DNA of 64,000 bases from Neocallimastix lanati (nom. inval.) (GCA_016946835.1 JACVTC010000010.1:1543501-1607500); one strand, 5' to 3'; numbered from the stretch's first letter, positions 21,634 to 32,521 are shown. A program made the numbers and translations. Notes: generated by a model not told the origin, from the letters alone.

Positions 21634-23118
21634 ATGAGAACTGTTGCTGGTATTGATCTTGGTACTCAAAGTATGAAGGTCGTTATTTACGACTATGAAA
21701 AGAAGGAAATTATTGAAACTGCCAGTTGTCCAATGGAATTAATTTCTGACAGTGATGGTACTCGTGAACAAACCACTGAATGGTTTGACAAGGGTTTAGA
21801 AGTTTGTTTCGGTAAGCTTAGTGCTGACAACAAGAAGACCATTGAAGCTATTGGTGTTTCTGGTCAACAACACGGTTTCGTTCCACTTGATGCTAATGGT
21901 AAGGCTTTATACAACATTAAGCTTTGGTGTGATACTGCCACTGTTGAAGAATGTAAGATCATTACTGATGCTGCTGGTGGTGAAAAGGCTGTTGTTGATG
22001 CTCTCGGTAACCTTATGCTTACCGGTTTCACTGCTCCAAAGATCCTCTGGCTCAAGCGTAACAAGCCAGAAGCTTTCTCTAACTTAAAGTACGTTATGCT
22101 TCCACATGATTACTTAAACTGGAAGCTTACTGGTGACTACGTTATGGAATACGGTGATGCCTCTGGTACCGCTCTCTTCGATTCCAAGAACCGTTGCTGG
22201 TCTAAGAAGATCTGTGATATCATTGACCCAAAACTTTTAGGTCTTCTTCCAAAGTTAATTGAACCAAGTGCCCCAGCTGGTAAGGTTAATGCTGCTGCTG
22301 CTAAGGCTTACGGAATTCCAGAAGGTATTCCAGTTGCTGCTGGTGGTGGTGATAACATGATGGGTGCTGTTGGTACTGGTACTGTTGCTGATGGTTTCCT
22401 TACCATGTCTATGGGTACTTCTGGTACTCTTTACGGTTACAGTGACAAACCAATCGCTGATCCAGCTAATGGTTTAAGTGGTTTCTGTTCATCTACTGGT
22501 GGATGGCTTCCATTACTCTGTACCATGAACTGTACTGTTGCCACTGAATTCATTCGTGGTCTTTTCAAGTTAGATATTAAGGAACTTAATGAAGAAGCTG
22601 CTAAGGCTCCATGTGGTAGTGAAGGTGTTTTAGTTATTCCATTCTTCAATGGTGAAAGAACTCCAAATCTTCCAAACGGTCGTGCTTCTATTACTGGTCT
22701 TACCTCTGCTAACACTAATCGTGCTAACATTGTTCGTGCCGGTTTCGAATCTGCCGTTTTCGCTATGCGTGGTGGTTTAGATGCTTTCCGTAAGTTAGGT
22801 TTCAAGCCAAAGGAAATTCGTTTAATTGGTGGTGGTTCTAAGTCTGCTCTCTGGAGACAAATTGCTGCTGATGTCATGAACCTTCCAATTAGAGTTCCAC
22901 TCTTAGATGAAGCTGCTGCTCTTGGTGGTGCTGTTCAAGGTTTATGGTGTCTTAAAAACCAAAACGGAAAGTGCGATATTGCTGAACTCTGTAAGGAACA
23001 CATTAAGATTGATGAATCTAAGAGTGCAAACCCAATTGCTGAAAATGTCGCTGCTTACGATAAGGCTTATGAAGAATACACTAAGGTTGTCAAGACCCTT
23101 TCTCCATTATACCAATAG
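21634..23118 (+). CDS. xylB: Xylulokinase
   Basis: 494 aa, FGGY carbohydrate kinase of full length. It phosphorylates D-xylulose with ATP to xylulose-5-phosphate in the cytosol, the step after xylose isomerase. Seen: N-terminal phosphate loop AGIDLGTQSMKV with D8, substrate-side GVSGQQHGFVPLD (74-86), HDYLNWKLTGD (158-168), catalytic base D240 in GGGDNMMGAVGTG, a second actin-like phosphate loop MSMGTSGTLYG, and the adenosine motif GGGSKSALWRQIAADV with DEAAALGGA near the C-terminus. No intron or signal peptide. Codon bias is as strong as in xylA. It lies head-to-head with xylA copy 1 across 6.4 kb. Bacterial-type; a horizontal origin is likely. Confidence 0.97.
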   Translation: MRTVAGIDLGTQSMKVVIYDYEKKEIIETASCPMELISDSDGTREQTTEWFDKGLEVCFGKLSADNKKTIEAIGVSGQQHGFVPLDANGKALYNIKLWCDTATVEECKIITDAAGGEKAVVDALGNLMLTGFTAPKILWLKRNKPEAFSNLKYVMLPHDYLNWKLTGDYVMEYGDASGTALFDSKNRCWSKKICDIIDPKLLGLLPKLIEPSAPAGKVNAAAAKAYGIPEGIPVAAGGGDNMMGAVGTGTVADGFLTMSMGTSGTLYGYSDKPIADPANGLSGFCSSTGGWLPLLCTMNCTVATEFIRGLFKLDIKELNEEAAKAPCGSEGVLVIPFFNGERTPNLPNGRASITGLTSANTNRANIVRAGFESAVFAMRGGLDAFRKLGFKPKEIRLIGGGSKSALWRQIAADVMNLPIRVPLLDEAAALGGAVQGLWCLKNQNGKCDIAELCKEHIKIDESKSANPIAENVAAYDKAYEEYTKVVKTLSPLYQ

Positions 23119-23606
23119 ATGTGAACAACTATTTTGAAAAAAAAAATTAATCCAAAAAAAAAAAAAGGCTCTGTAAATAAAAGTTTAATATTCTATTTTT
23201 TATTAAAATATAGTATTAAAAAAATTATATATATATAATTTATTAACTGTATTTTTTTTTTTAATCATTTAATTAAATAGAATAAAATAAATTTAATGAA
23301 TGGTTAATTAAAATACGGTTAATATAAAAATTATAACTAAAATATACATAAAAACTTAATTGAAGTAAATAATTAATTAATTAATAAAGTAAATAAAATA
23401 AAAAATAAAAAATAAATTAAAAATAATATTAAAATATAAAAATAAAATAGAAGGAATAAAACAAAAATTTTAAAAAAAAAAAAAAAAAGGCAAAAAAAAA
23501 AAAAGGCAAAATAAAAATAATATATAAAAACAATAAAAAGAATAAAAAAAAAAAAAAATATTAGCAAATAAAGTAAAAAATATATATATATATATTTTAA
23601 TAAAAA

Positions 23607-23637
<31 letters not shown>

Positions 23638-23804
23638 TTAAACTTGTTTAATTTTTTAAATTGAGTGGGTTTTTGATTTTTGATTTTTAAAATGAATTAT
23701 ATTTTGTATATTTTATTTTTTACATTTTTTTTATTATTTTGTTACTTTTTAAAGATTCGTGTGGATAACAGATACAGATTCAATAGAATTAGGTATTGTT
23801 TTGA
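23119..23804. other. AT-rich spacer between xylB and the LINE array
   Basis: A-rich 3' flank of xylB, then purine-rich top strand with poly(A) runs near 23474-23488 and 23613-23637. A stretch at 23755-23825 (GATTCGTGTGGATAACAGAT onwards) is more complex but not recognised. No gene seen. Confidence 0.55.
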
Positions 23805-26564
23805 TTTTCCCAACATGAACTATTTAATACTCAGAAATTAATTAATAAAGGATTAAGATGGATTGCAGGCTTACAAAAAGCTAAATCTTTTATTAATGTA
23901 TATTCTATTTCAAAAGATTTCCCTATTGCATACAAGAAAAAAGTTCTTCAATCCTTTGTTATTAGTAAAGTAATTTATTATTCTCCTTTACTTGGTTCAA
24001 ACAAATCCAGAACGGCCAGAATTCAAACATTAATTAATACTGGTCTATTTTGGTGTATCGGCTCTCCTTCAAAGCAATTAGATAGATGGGCTGAATATTA
24101 TAAAGATCTTGCTTCGGATCCCTCAGGTCACAGCCTTAATCGTAATTACTGGAATCATGCTTTAAGGAATATTAGTCTTAGATCCACTACCTGGAATATA
24201 AATGGTCCTATTACGATTGAAGATATTAAAAAAACTATTTCATCGATGAAAAATAACAAAGCACCCGGCCCCGATGGTATTCCGATTGAATTCTACAAAG
24301 CTCTTTTTTGTAACGAAGAATTACTAGAATCACATCCTGCTGCTGGAAAGTGTCTAAAATTGATATTTAATAAAATATGGAATGGGTCATTTCCTAAAAA
24401 ATGGAACTCAGCTTCTATTGTATCAATTCCTAAGAAGGGTGACCTATCAGATTGTAGTAATTATCGAGGTATTTCTCTCATTAACGTTGGACTTAAAATC
24501 ATTTCAAAAATTATAACAGATAGAATATCTACTTACGCACTCTCACACAATTTCATTAGACCTGAACAATTTGGATTTCGCAACCGCGAAGAATGCATTA
24601 GTTTATTCATTTCCGTTAGAGAAATTTGTCAAAGAAGAAAATTCCAAGGAAAATTCACATATTTAGCTTTTTTAGATCTTAAAAAAGCTTATGATTCAGT
24701 TCCTATTTTTAACATTCTTACTAAATTATATCACTATGGAGTACGCAGTAAATGTTTTGATTTTCTTTGTAATTTATATACTTCATCTAAAGCACGTGCT
24801 CGATTTGCTTCAATGTTATCAAATGAATTTCCTATTAAAAGAGGTGTTCGTCAAGGTTGTCCTTTATCTCCAATCTTATTCAATTTATTCATCAATGATA
24901 TACTAAATGACTGTGAAAAGTATGGTGTTAATGTTGGAAGAAAAAAGTGTTGTGGTGGACTCTTTGCTGATGATGTTGTTCTCATTGCTCCAAGTGCAAA
25001 AAATTTAGAAAAATTATTAAAAAAGGTACATAAATGGGCTAATTTAAATGAAATGACTTTTGGTATTGAAAAGTGTGCAACTATGGTTATAAAACCAATG
25101 AACTTCCAACCTCCTCCAAACTATAGTGATCCAACCTTCTATTTAGGAAAGAATGATATTCCTAAAGTTTCTAGTTATGTCTATCTTGGTATTCCTTTTT
25201 CAGATGATCTCCTACTAGAACACATTATATCTCACATGCATTTTAAAGTTAGAAAATCCCTTCTTTCATTTACACGTTTCTTTTCAAATAAACTTATTCC
25301 TATTGTATACAAGAAAAAAGTTCTTCAATCCTTTGTTATTAGTAAAGTAATTTATTATTCTCCTTTACTTGGTTCAAACAAATCTAGAACGGCTAGAATT
25401 CAAACATTAATTAATACTGGTCTATTTTGGTGTATCGGTTCCTTCTCTAAAAATGGTAAAACAAATACAGAAAACAATGACTATATTAGACATAATTCAA
25501 CAATGAGTACTTATGCTTTATCTCGAGATCTAAGCATCCCTCCTATTGCTGGTATCTGCGCAGCCTTACAGATTAAATCATTTGCAAAATGGAGTAAATC
25601 AAACTGTATCATAAAGGATCTTATTAAATCTATTCCCAAAATGCCTTATTATTCCTGGACTAAAGAATCTAGAACACTATATAAAAAAATCAAAAAATAT
25701 AAATGTGTAAAATATGACGATATTATAGAACGTTACTGGAAATCAGTTTCCAGATTTCAAGGTATTAAAGGTCAAAACTACGATAGTAACAAGTTCTCAA
25801 ACAATAAAGCTATAATAATGCTTAGCTTAAAATATCCCCAATTCAACTTAGGATTTTCGTGGATTATACGTTTACGCTGTGGTTATAAATACAATACTAC
25901 TATTGCTATTAGAATGGGTAGAGTTTCAGAAGATTGTCCAAAGTCCTGCCCATGTTGTGGTGAAGGTAATCAATCTTTTGAACATTGGATTTTTAAATGC
26001 GATGCTCTTGCATCTTTTAGATGGAATTCTTTAAATTTCATCGATGATCTCTATGTTTTATTCCTTAGGAAGATTAGAGCGTTTAATCCTCTTTCTTCCT
26101 ATGACTCTATTTCTGATTTTGAAGATTATATCAATCATTATATATACTTGTTCCTTCTTGGTGGGACTTTAGTTTTAAATGAACTACATTTCGATAGTGG
26201 GGAACAGAGACATTTAAATGAACTACTTTTCAAAGGTTCATCTGAGTCACCTGTTCCAAAAATTGTGGGCTTGGCGGAATTCTTAACAAATGCAATACCT
26301 ATCATAAGTAGTTCGTTTGAGCTATTATTTGATAGGTATTGCAAAATATCAAACTTAACCAAGAGCGTCGACGTCGTACTGATAAGGCATAATGAAAATA
26401 CAGGATTATCATCTATTACTACGAAGGGTGATTCTCGCCCTAGTAGCTCAATAAATGATGAATCCGGGGAGAGTTTAGTGGACACCACACTATCTATTTT
26501 AAGGATGTTACTTCTAAATTTTATTTCTTTTTTATTTGATAGGAAGGGTAAAATTCCCGCATAG
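23805..26564 (+). CDS. Mosaic LINE reverse transcriptase ORF (A/B/B fusion, no endonuclease)
   Basis: The frame is open from just after TGA 23802-23804. Both joints keep frame: YSISKDF|PIAYKKKV and WCIGS|PSKQLDRW. An ATG at 24246 (MKNNKAPGPDGIP) is inside the RT and is not a natural start. RT motifs: YRGISLIN, LAFLDLKKAYDSVP, GVRQGCPLSPILFNLFINDIL and catalytic FADD in GGLFADDVVLIAPS, followed by the C-x2-C-x8-H-x4-C finger and the SKSVDVV-type tail (TKSVDVVLIRH). The RT and tail are undamaged, so RT activity is possible, but without endonuclease it would depend on other copies. No start codon is evident at the 5' end. Confidence 0.85.
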   Translation, partial: FSQHELFNTQKLINKGLRWIAGLQKAKSFINVYSISKDFPIAYKKKVLQSFVISKVIYYSPLLGSNKSRTARIQTLINTGLFWCIGSPSKQLDRWAEYYKDLASDPSGHSLNRNYWNHALRNISLRSTTWNINGPITIEDIKKTISSMKNNKAPGPDGIPIEFYKALFCNEELLESHPAAGKCLKLIFNKIWNGSFPKKWNSASIVSIPKKGDLSDCSNYRGISLINVGLKIISKIITDRISTYALSHNFIRPEQFGFRNREECISLFISVREICQRRKFQGKFTYLAFLDLKKAYDSVPIFNILTKLYHYGVRSKCFDFLCNLYTSSKARARFASMLSNEFPIKRGVRQGCPLSPILFNLFINDILNDCEKYGVNVGRKKCCGGLFADDVVLIAPSAKNLEKLLKKVHKWANLNEMTFGIEKCATMVIKPMNFQPPPNYSDPTFYLGKNDIPKVSSYVYLGIPFSDDLLLEHIISHMHFKVRKSLLSFTRFFSNKLIPIVYKKKVLQSFVISKVIYYSPLLGSNKSRTARIQTLINTGLFWCIGSFSKNGKTNTENNDYIRHNSTMSTYALSRDLSIPPIAGICAALQIKSFAKWSKSNCIIKDLIKSIPKMPYYSWTKESRTLYKKIKKYKCVKYDDIIERYWKSVSRFQGIKGQNYDSNKFSNNKAIIMLSLKYPQFNLGFSWIIRLRCGYKYNTTIAIRMGRVSEDCPKSCPCCGEGNQSFEHWIFKCDALASFRWNSLNFIDDLYVLFLRKIRAFNPLSSYDSISDFEDYINHYIYLFLLGGTLVLNELHFDSGEQRHLNELLFKGSSESPVPKIVGLAEFLTNAIPIISSSFELLFDRYCKISNLTKSVDVVLIRHNENTGLSSITTKGDSRPSSSINDESGESLVDTTLSILRMLLLNFISFLFDRKGKIPA

Positions 26565-26574
26565 TACAACTTGC

Positions 26575-26594
26575 CGAAATACATAGTATTTTCG
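26575..26594 (+). other. 3' UTR hairpin of LINE family B
   Basis: CGAAATAC, loop ATA, GTATTTTCG (one bulged base), just after the stop codon. It is preserved in all copies with this region (4949, 27905, inverted 12590 and 34225), in an otherwise AT-only UTR. A role in RT recognition is inferred. Confidence 0.55.
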
Positions 26595-26719
26595 AGCTTT
26601 TTTATTTTTTATTTTTTATTTTTTAATTTTTTATTTTTAATTTCTAATGTACTTTTCACCTACATGTATTTTTTAAAATAAAATTTAATAAAGTTTTTGG
26701 AAGTGTATTCTCTTCCCTG

Positions 26720-26758
<39 letters not shown>

Positions 26759-26761
<3 letters not shown>

Positions 26762-28049
26762 GTGTATCGGCTCCTTCTCTAAAAATGGTAAAATAAGTTC
26801 AGAAGACAATGACTATATTAGACATAATTCTACTATGAGTACTTATGCTTTATCTCGAGATCTAAGCATTCCTCCTATTGCTGGTGTCTGCGCAGCCTTA
26901 CAGATTAAATCATTTGCAAAATGGAGTAAATCAAACTGTATTATAAAGGATCTTATTAAATCTATTCCCAAAATGCATCATTATTCCTGGACTAAAGAAT
27001 CAAGAACACTGTATAAAAAAATCAAAAAATATAAATGTGAAAAATATGACGATATTTTAGAACGTTACTGGAAATCAGTTGCCAAATTTCAAGGTATTAA
27101 AGGTCAAAATTACGATTGTAATAAGTTCTCAAACAATAAAGCTATAATTATGCTTAGCTTAAAATATCCCCAATTCAACTTAGGATTTTCGTGGATTATA
27201 CGTTTACGCTGTGGTTATAAATACAATACTACTATTCTTATTAGAATGGGTAGAGTTTCAAAAGATTGTCCAAAGTCTTGCCCCTGTTGTGGAGAAGATA
27301 AACAATCTTTTGAACATTGGATTTTTAAATGCGATGCTCTTGCATCTTTTAGATGGAATTCTTTAAATTTCATCGATGATCTCTATGTTTTATTCCTTAG
27401 GAAGATTAGAGCGTTTAATCCTCTTTCTTCCTATGACTCTATTTCTAATTTTGAAGATTATATCAATCATTATATATACTTGTTCCTTCTTGGTGGAACT
27501 TTAGTTTTAAATGAGCTACATTTCGATAGTGGAGAACAGAGACAATTAAATGAACTACTTTTCAAAGGTTCATCTGAGTCACCTGTTCCAAAAATTGTGG
27601 GCTTGGCGGAATTCTTAACAAGTGCAATAACCTATCATTAGTAGTTCGTTTGAGCTATTATTTGATAGGTATTGCAAAATACCAAACTTATCCAAGAGCG
27701 TCGACGTCGTACTGATAAGGCATAATGATAATACAGGATCGTCATCTATTGCTACGAAGGATGAATCTCTCCCTAGTAGTTCAATAAATGATGAGTCCGG
27801 GGAGAGTTTAGTGGACACCACACTATCTATTTTAAAGATGTTACTTCTAGGTTTTATTTCTTTTTTATTTGATAGGAAGGGAAAAATTCCCGCATAGTAC
27901 AACTTGCCGAAATACATAGTATTTTCGAGCTTTTTTATTTTTTTTATTTTTTAAATTTTTTATTTTTTTAATTTCAAATGTACTTTTCACCTACATGTAT
28001 TTTTTAAAATAAAATTTAATAAAGTTTTGGAAGTGTATTCTCTTCCCTG

Positions 28050-28103
<54 letters not shown>
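26759..28103 (+). mobile_element. LINE family B, copy 3, 5'-truncated and frameshifted
   Basis: Starts at TTGGTGTATCGG directly after the previous poly(A) and ends in A51 (28053-28103). It encodes the post-RT region and CCHC finger. An extra base near 27629 (AATAACC where others have AATACC) shifts the frame; the original stop is at 27895-27897. Non-functional. Confidence 0.92.
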
Positions 28104-28105
<2 letters not shown>

Positions 28106-28826
28106 GTGGAAACCTAACAAATGATATAGTTAATAATAATAATAATAATAGTAATAGTAATAATAGTAATAGTAATAATAGTAATAGTAATAATAGTAAT
28201 AGTAATAATAGTTTTAGTAATATTAGTAATAGTATTATTAGTAATGTTAGTAATAGTATTGAAAATAATGTGTTTGTTGATTCTAGTGTGTGTGAAAAAG
28301 TGTTTAATTTCCTTCTTGGAGGTCGAAGTATTAATAATAGAACAAGGGAATGGAAGGATCTATTTAAGTACCAGATGAAATCAGGTGCTTATTCTGATAC
28401 TCCATTCTTGGTGGTTACTGCGGCACTTCTTCAATCGATTATACCTATTGCTATTGGCCAGCAGTGGTCTTTGTTTAATAGGTTCAAATCGAATCGTACT
28501 ACTACTACCAAGAGCGTCAATGCTGAAGAAACAGTAAGACAGGTCAGCAGGGCTAGCGCAACCAATGAAGATCATAATTTTGTATCTTAAAATTATGATT
28601 AGCATTGTGAAGTCAAAATTAATTATTATACTACCATATAATAATGCCCTTGTGAAGTCTTACAAATATTAATTAAATGAAACTAGAATATATTATACCA
28701 TTATTTTATTTTATTTTTTATCTTTTTTTTTTTTTTTTTTTTACAAGTATTTTTTTTTTTTCATATATTTAATTAATAAAGATGAAACAAGTTTGCTGCC
28801 ATTAAATATTAAAAAAAAAAAAAAAA
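28104..28826 (+). mobile_element. LINE family A, copy 3, strongly 5'-truncated
   Basis: Starts at CCGTGGAAACCTAAC, equal to about base 2592 of copy 1, straight after A51. The remaining ORF ends at TAA 28588-28590. The Asn/Ser microsatellite (28130-28260) is a longer version of that in copy 1. The 3' UTR hairpin and AATAAAG signal are present, and the poly(A) is 28811-28826. Confidence 0.92.
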
Positions 28827-28829
28827 TAA

Positions 28830-28940
28830 GTCTGAGTCACCTGTTCCAAAAATTGTGGCCTTGGAGGAATTTTTAACAAGAGCGTCGACGTCGTACTGAT
28901 AAAGCATAATGATAATACAGGATCATCATCTATTTCCATG
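28830..28940 (+). pseudogene. LINE family B scrap with internal deletion
   Basis: TCTGAGTCACCTGTTCC through the C-terminal tail region. About 85 bp are missing between TTTTTAAC and AAGAGCGTCGACGTCG, so the joint falls at the AAGAGCG motif. It then runs into a diverged family near 28941. Confidence 0.75.
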
Positions 28941-29137
28941 AAATGTAAAAATTATATCAAAAGGAACTCAACGGTTAGTATTTATGCCTTATCTCGTGAT
29001 CTTCAAGTATTTCCAATTGCTGGCTTTTGTGCCTCTCTCCATATAAAATGCTTTTGTAAAAGAAGAAATTCAAAATGTATCATTAAAGATAAAGGATCTC
29101 ATAAACCATATCCCTTCCATGCCACCTTATTCTTGGT

Positions 29138-29182
<45 letters not shown>

Positions 29183-29938
29183 ATAGTACTCTACAAGAAA
29201 ATTAAGAAAAAGGAATATCACTAAATTCAAAGATGTTATTGAATCATATTGGTCTGATGTTGGTAAATTCCAAGGACTTAAGAGGACTAATTACGATAAC
29301 TTCAAATTTTATAAATACTAGAAATTTATTCATGCTCAGCCTTGAATACCTTCATTTAAGTTTAGGTTTTAACTGGATCTTAAGATTAAGAGCTTGGTTG
29401 TCAATATAAATACCACTATTACAATTAATAGTGGTAGAGTTTCTGATGATTGTCCTTAAATTCTGCCCTTGCTGTGGAAAAGGTAATTAATCTTTTGATG
29501 AAGGATTTATAAGACCTGAACCATATGGATTTCGTAATCGAGAAGAATGTATAAGTCTTTACACTACATTACAAATTATATGTCAGAGACAAAAAAAAAA
29601 AAAATTTGAAAATAAGGATACTTAACCTTGCTTTCTTTTGAACCTTAAATAAAATTGGTGAGAGAGGGGATAAAACCTTGATGAACACCTTTCTTAATAC
29701 TTAAATGATGATCGATAATTGTCTATCAACCCTTACACAAGCCTTGGAAGATAAGTATATGTTTACAATAAATTTATAGCACTTCCCCTCTAAAATACCT
29801 AAGTGATGAATCTTTATTAATACATTATATATGGACACTGGGTGAGATTATTCGCTTCTTTTAATGTTCATTAATGATATTTCAATAATTGTAATAAATA
29901 GAGAATTTCTATTGGTGATAAACGTTGTTGTGTAGGTC

Positions 29939-29969
<31 letters not shown>

Positions 29970-30280
29970 AGAAAACATTGTGTTATGTGCTTCAACTAGA
30001 TTCTCTCATTTTTCGAAATTGTTAAAGTTTGCCAGTAAGTGGGCTAAAAATAATGAAATCCAATTTAGTATTAATAAATGTGCCAGTTTAGTAAGTTACG
30101 AGGGAAAGTTTCAAAATTTCTTATTTATAATAGTAACCCAACCTTTTATCTTTCAAGTCTAGAGTTTATCTAAAAACGAAATTACTATATCTACTTAGGT
30201 GTACCTTTCCTCAAATGATTTAGAATTGAAACCGATCTTAAAACTAATGAAAAGTCTCTTTGGAAATCTTTAAAATTGTA
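28941..30280 (+). pseudogene. Decayed and scrambled LINE fragments (diverged family D)
   Basis: Broken translations resemble families A and B: STVSIYALSRDLQVFPIAGFCAS (about 28970-29040), LGFNWILRLRA-like and FCPCCGKGN (29360-29490), then, out of order, FIRPEPYGFRNREECISLY (29505-29560) and KRCCVGL...DIVLCAS with KWAKNNEIQFSINKCAS (29915-30095). Poly(A) at about 29140-29179 and T at 29940-29965 split the coding. Stops and frameshifts throughout; an old relic. Confidence 0.75.
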
Positions 30281-31232
30281 AAAAAAAAAAAAAAAAAAAT
30301 CATTAAAATCTTTTAGAAACTATTTTGTTAATTAATTACTATTAATTATTATACTAATTTATCTAGTTTTAAAATATTATAAATTATTATTAATTTTTAA
30401 TTCTGCATGATTTAATTACTAATTTTTTTTTTTTTTTTTATAATGATTAATAATATAAAGATCTAGGTTAATTATCCATATAAACTATTAATTTATTATT
30501 TAAGGCCCATTTAAATAATTAATTTTATATATATGTATATTTAAAAAATTTTAAAGTCTAATATCTCGCGTTCTAATAATCCAAACGAAGTTGATATTAA
30601 TATATATAATAAATCTCGAGTGTAATTTTTCTAATGAACATAATATTGGTAGGAATTCTCATTGTAATATTTCCATTATTTGTAGAGTTGTCGACTTTTT
30701 TTTTTTCTTTTGTTCAATTTAGTTTTATTAATTTCTAAAGGGTTAAATTAAATTAAATTAAATTAATAATTTTATTAAAATAGTCCAAACCCTTTTATTT
30801 TTAAATATTTAAATATTGCAAAGTATTTATTTTTATAATAAAAATTGAATATTAAAATGCAATTGTCAATAGCCAAATTTAATTTTAATTGATTTAATCG
30901 TGAATTTCAATTCTATATCCACTAATATTTGTGATGAACTCAGAAAATATAATTATTTTTTTAAAAATAATTATTGATTATTAACATTTTTCTGATACAG
31001 GATATTGAAAATATTCCATATCGAGTTTTTTATTTATTTGGTTGTTTTTCTAAGAAATTATGACACAATAATTATATTTCTAATAAATTATAAGAAAATA
31101 ATTTACAATAATAATGTTTTATAATGATATTTTATCCTTTTTTTTTATTTTTTTCTATTTTTATTATTTTTATATATAAAAATATTTATTATTACATTCT
31201 CATAATTTTATATAATTGCTAAAAATAATTAT

Positions 31233-31266
<34 letters not shown>

Positions 31267-31796
31267 TTTAAACATTACAATATTTTTATTAAACATATCT
31301 CTAAAACCATTAATTTCCTAATAATTTTACTTAAAAAAAAAAAAAAAAATTTATAATTAAATAATACATAACTATTAATACTTAAAAATGTATTTCCTAA
31401 ATAAAATTTAATTATCAATATTTAAAGTATAATTCCTAAAAATATATAATTCTCAAAAATAATATTTTAAAATATAATTAAACTATATAATTCTCAAAAA
31501 TAATAATTTAAAATATAAAATAAAACCTATTAATAATAATAATGATGATGAATTAATTTATTATCATAATAATACAATCATTATATACTATTAATTTAAC
31601 TATTTTAATCATGATAAAAAAGAATTAAACCAAACTTTTTAAAAAAAAAAAAATAAAAAAATAAAAATTATTTCTTTAATATTATTATAACTAATAATAT
31701 TTATTTAATAACATTATTTCTAATCTAAAATTTTCTACCTAAACTTTTTACCTAAATATTATTTTTCATAGTGGTACAAAAACTTCAACCAAAGGA
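30281..31796. other. AT-rich intergenic region upstream of tRNA-Leu
   Basis: No ORF or element recognised. 30560-30690 is slightly more complex (CTAATATCTCGCGTTCTAAT onwards, with CTCGAG and GTCGAC) but shows no coding signal. There is a (TA)n run near 31240-31265. Confidence 0.5.
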
Positions 31797-31879
31797 GCCG
31801 GGATGGCCGAGTTGGTCTAAGGCGCCGCACTCAAGATGCGGTTTCGAAAGAAGCGCGAGTTCGAATCTCGCTTCCGGCA
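31797..31879 (+). tRNA. tRNA-Leu (anticodon CAA)
   Basis: 83 nt, type II tRNA. Acceptor GCCGGGA pairs with TTCCGGC (one G-T wobble), discriminator A73-equivalent. The D arm contains TGGCCGAGTTGGTCTAAGGC, the A box. The anticodon stem CCGCA/TGCGG encloses loop CTCAAGA, giving CAA. There is a long variable arm, then T stem GCGAG/CTCGC with loop TTCGAAT (B box). No intron, unlike many fungal tRNA-Leu(CAA) genes. CCA is not encoded, and a short T run follows, as for Pol III termination. Confidence 0.95.
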
Positions 31880-31935
31880 AATGTATTTTTTTTTAATTAA
31901 AACTATATTACTTTTTTTTTTTTTTATTTTTATTT

Positions 31936-32070
31936 TTTTATTTGAGTTTATTTTTATTTGAATTTATTTTTATTTGAATTTATTTTTATTTGAATTTATT
32001 TTTATTTGAATTTATTTTTATTTGAATTTATTTTTATTTGAATTTATTTTTATTTGAATTTATTTTTATT
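31936..32070. repeat. 16-bp minisatellite, about 8 units
   Basis: The unit TTTGAATTTATTTTTA is repeated nearly perfectly 55 bp after the tRNA gene. It grades into T-rich DNA to 32140. Probably derived from the TTTTTA hexamer seen next to it. Confidence 0.85.
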
Positions 32071-32218
32071 TTTTCATTTGTATTTTTTTATTTTATTTTT
32101 TTTTTTTTTTATTTGTATTTTTTTTTTTTTTTTTTTTTTTCGCATTACTTAATAAAATTTTTTTTAAAATAGTAGTAGTATTATGAACTAAATTATTGAC
32201 TAAATTGAGTGCTTCATT

Positions 32219-32521
32219 TTAATTTTTATTTTTATTTTTATTTTTATTTTTATTTTTATTTTTATTTTTATTTTTATTTTTATTTTTATTTTTATTTTTA
32301 TTTTTATTTTTATTTTTATTTTTATTTTTATTTTTATTTTTATTTTTATTTTTATTTTTATTTTTATTTTTATTTTTATTTTTATTTTTATTTTTATTTT
32401 TATTTTTATTTTTATTTTTATTTTTATTTTTATTTTTATTTTTATTTTTATTTTTATTTTTATTTTTATTTTTATTTTTATTTTTATTTTTATTTTTATT
32501 TTTATTTTTATTTTTATTTTT
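32219..32521. repeat. (TTTTTA)n hexamer array, about 50 units
   Basis: Near-perfect TTTTTA repeats for about 300 bp. The Phe-Tyr repeat reading frame across it is not a gene. An A-rich stretch with a long poly(A) (about 32670-32695) follows. Confidence 0.95.

Larger units (their letters stand above)
23805..26758 (+). mobile_element. LINE family B, longest copy, with mosaic 5' end
   Basis: Three pieces are joined: family A sequence (about 23825-23919), an internal family B piece (about 23920-24064, duplicating 25306-25440 of the same element), then family B from before the RT (24065 on) through to the 3' UTR and poly(A) at 26723-26758. The order of the first two pieces is scrambled relative to a normal element. 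The 3' UTR hairpin is at 26575-26594. The endonuclease is missing. Confidence 0.9.

Noticed and set aside
22437-22877. 146-aa minus-strand frame inside xylB
   Set aside because: Antisense shadow of the kinase gene; no family features.
32219-32521. Hexamer array considered as telomere
   Set aside because: The TTTTTA unit has no G and is internal; it is not a telomere-type repeat.
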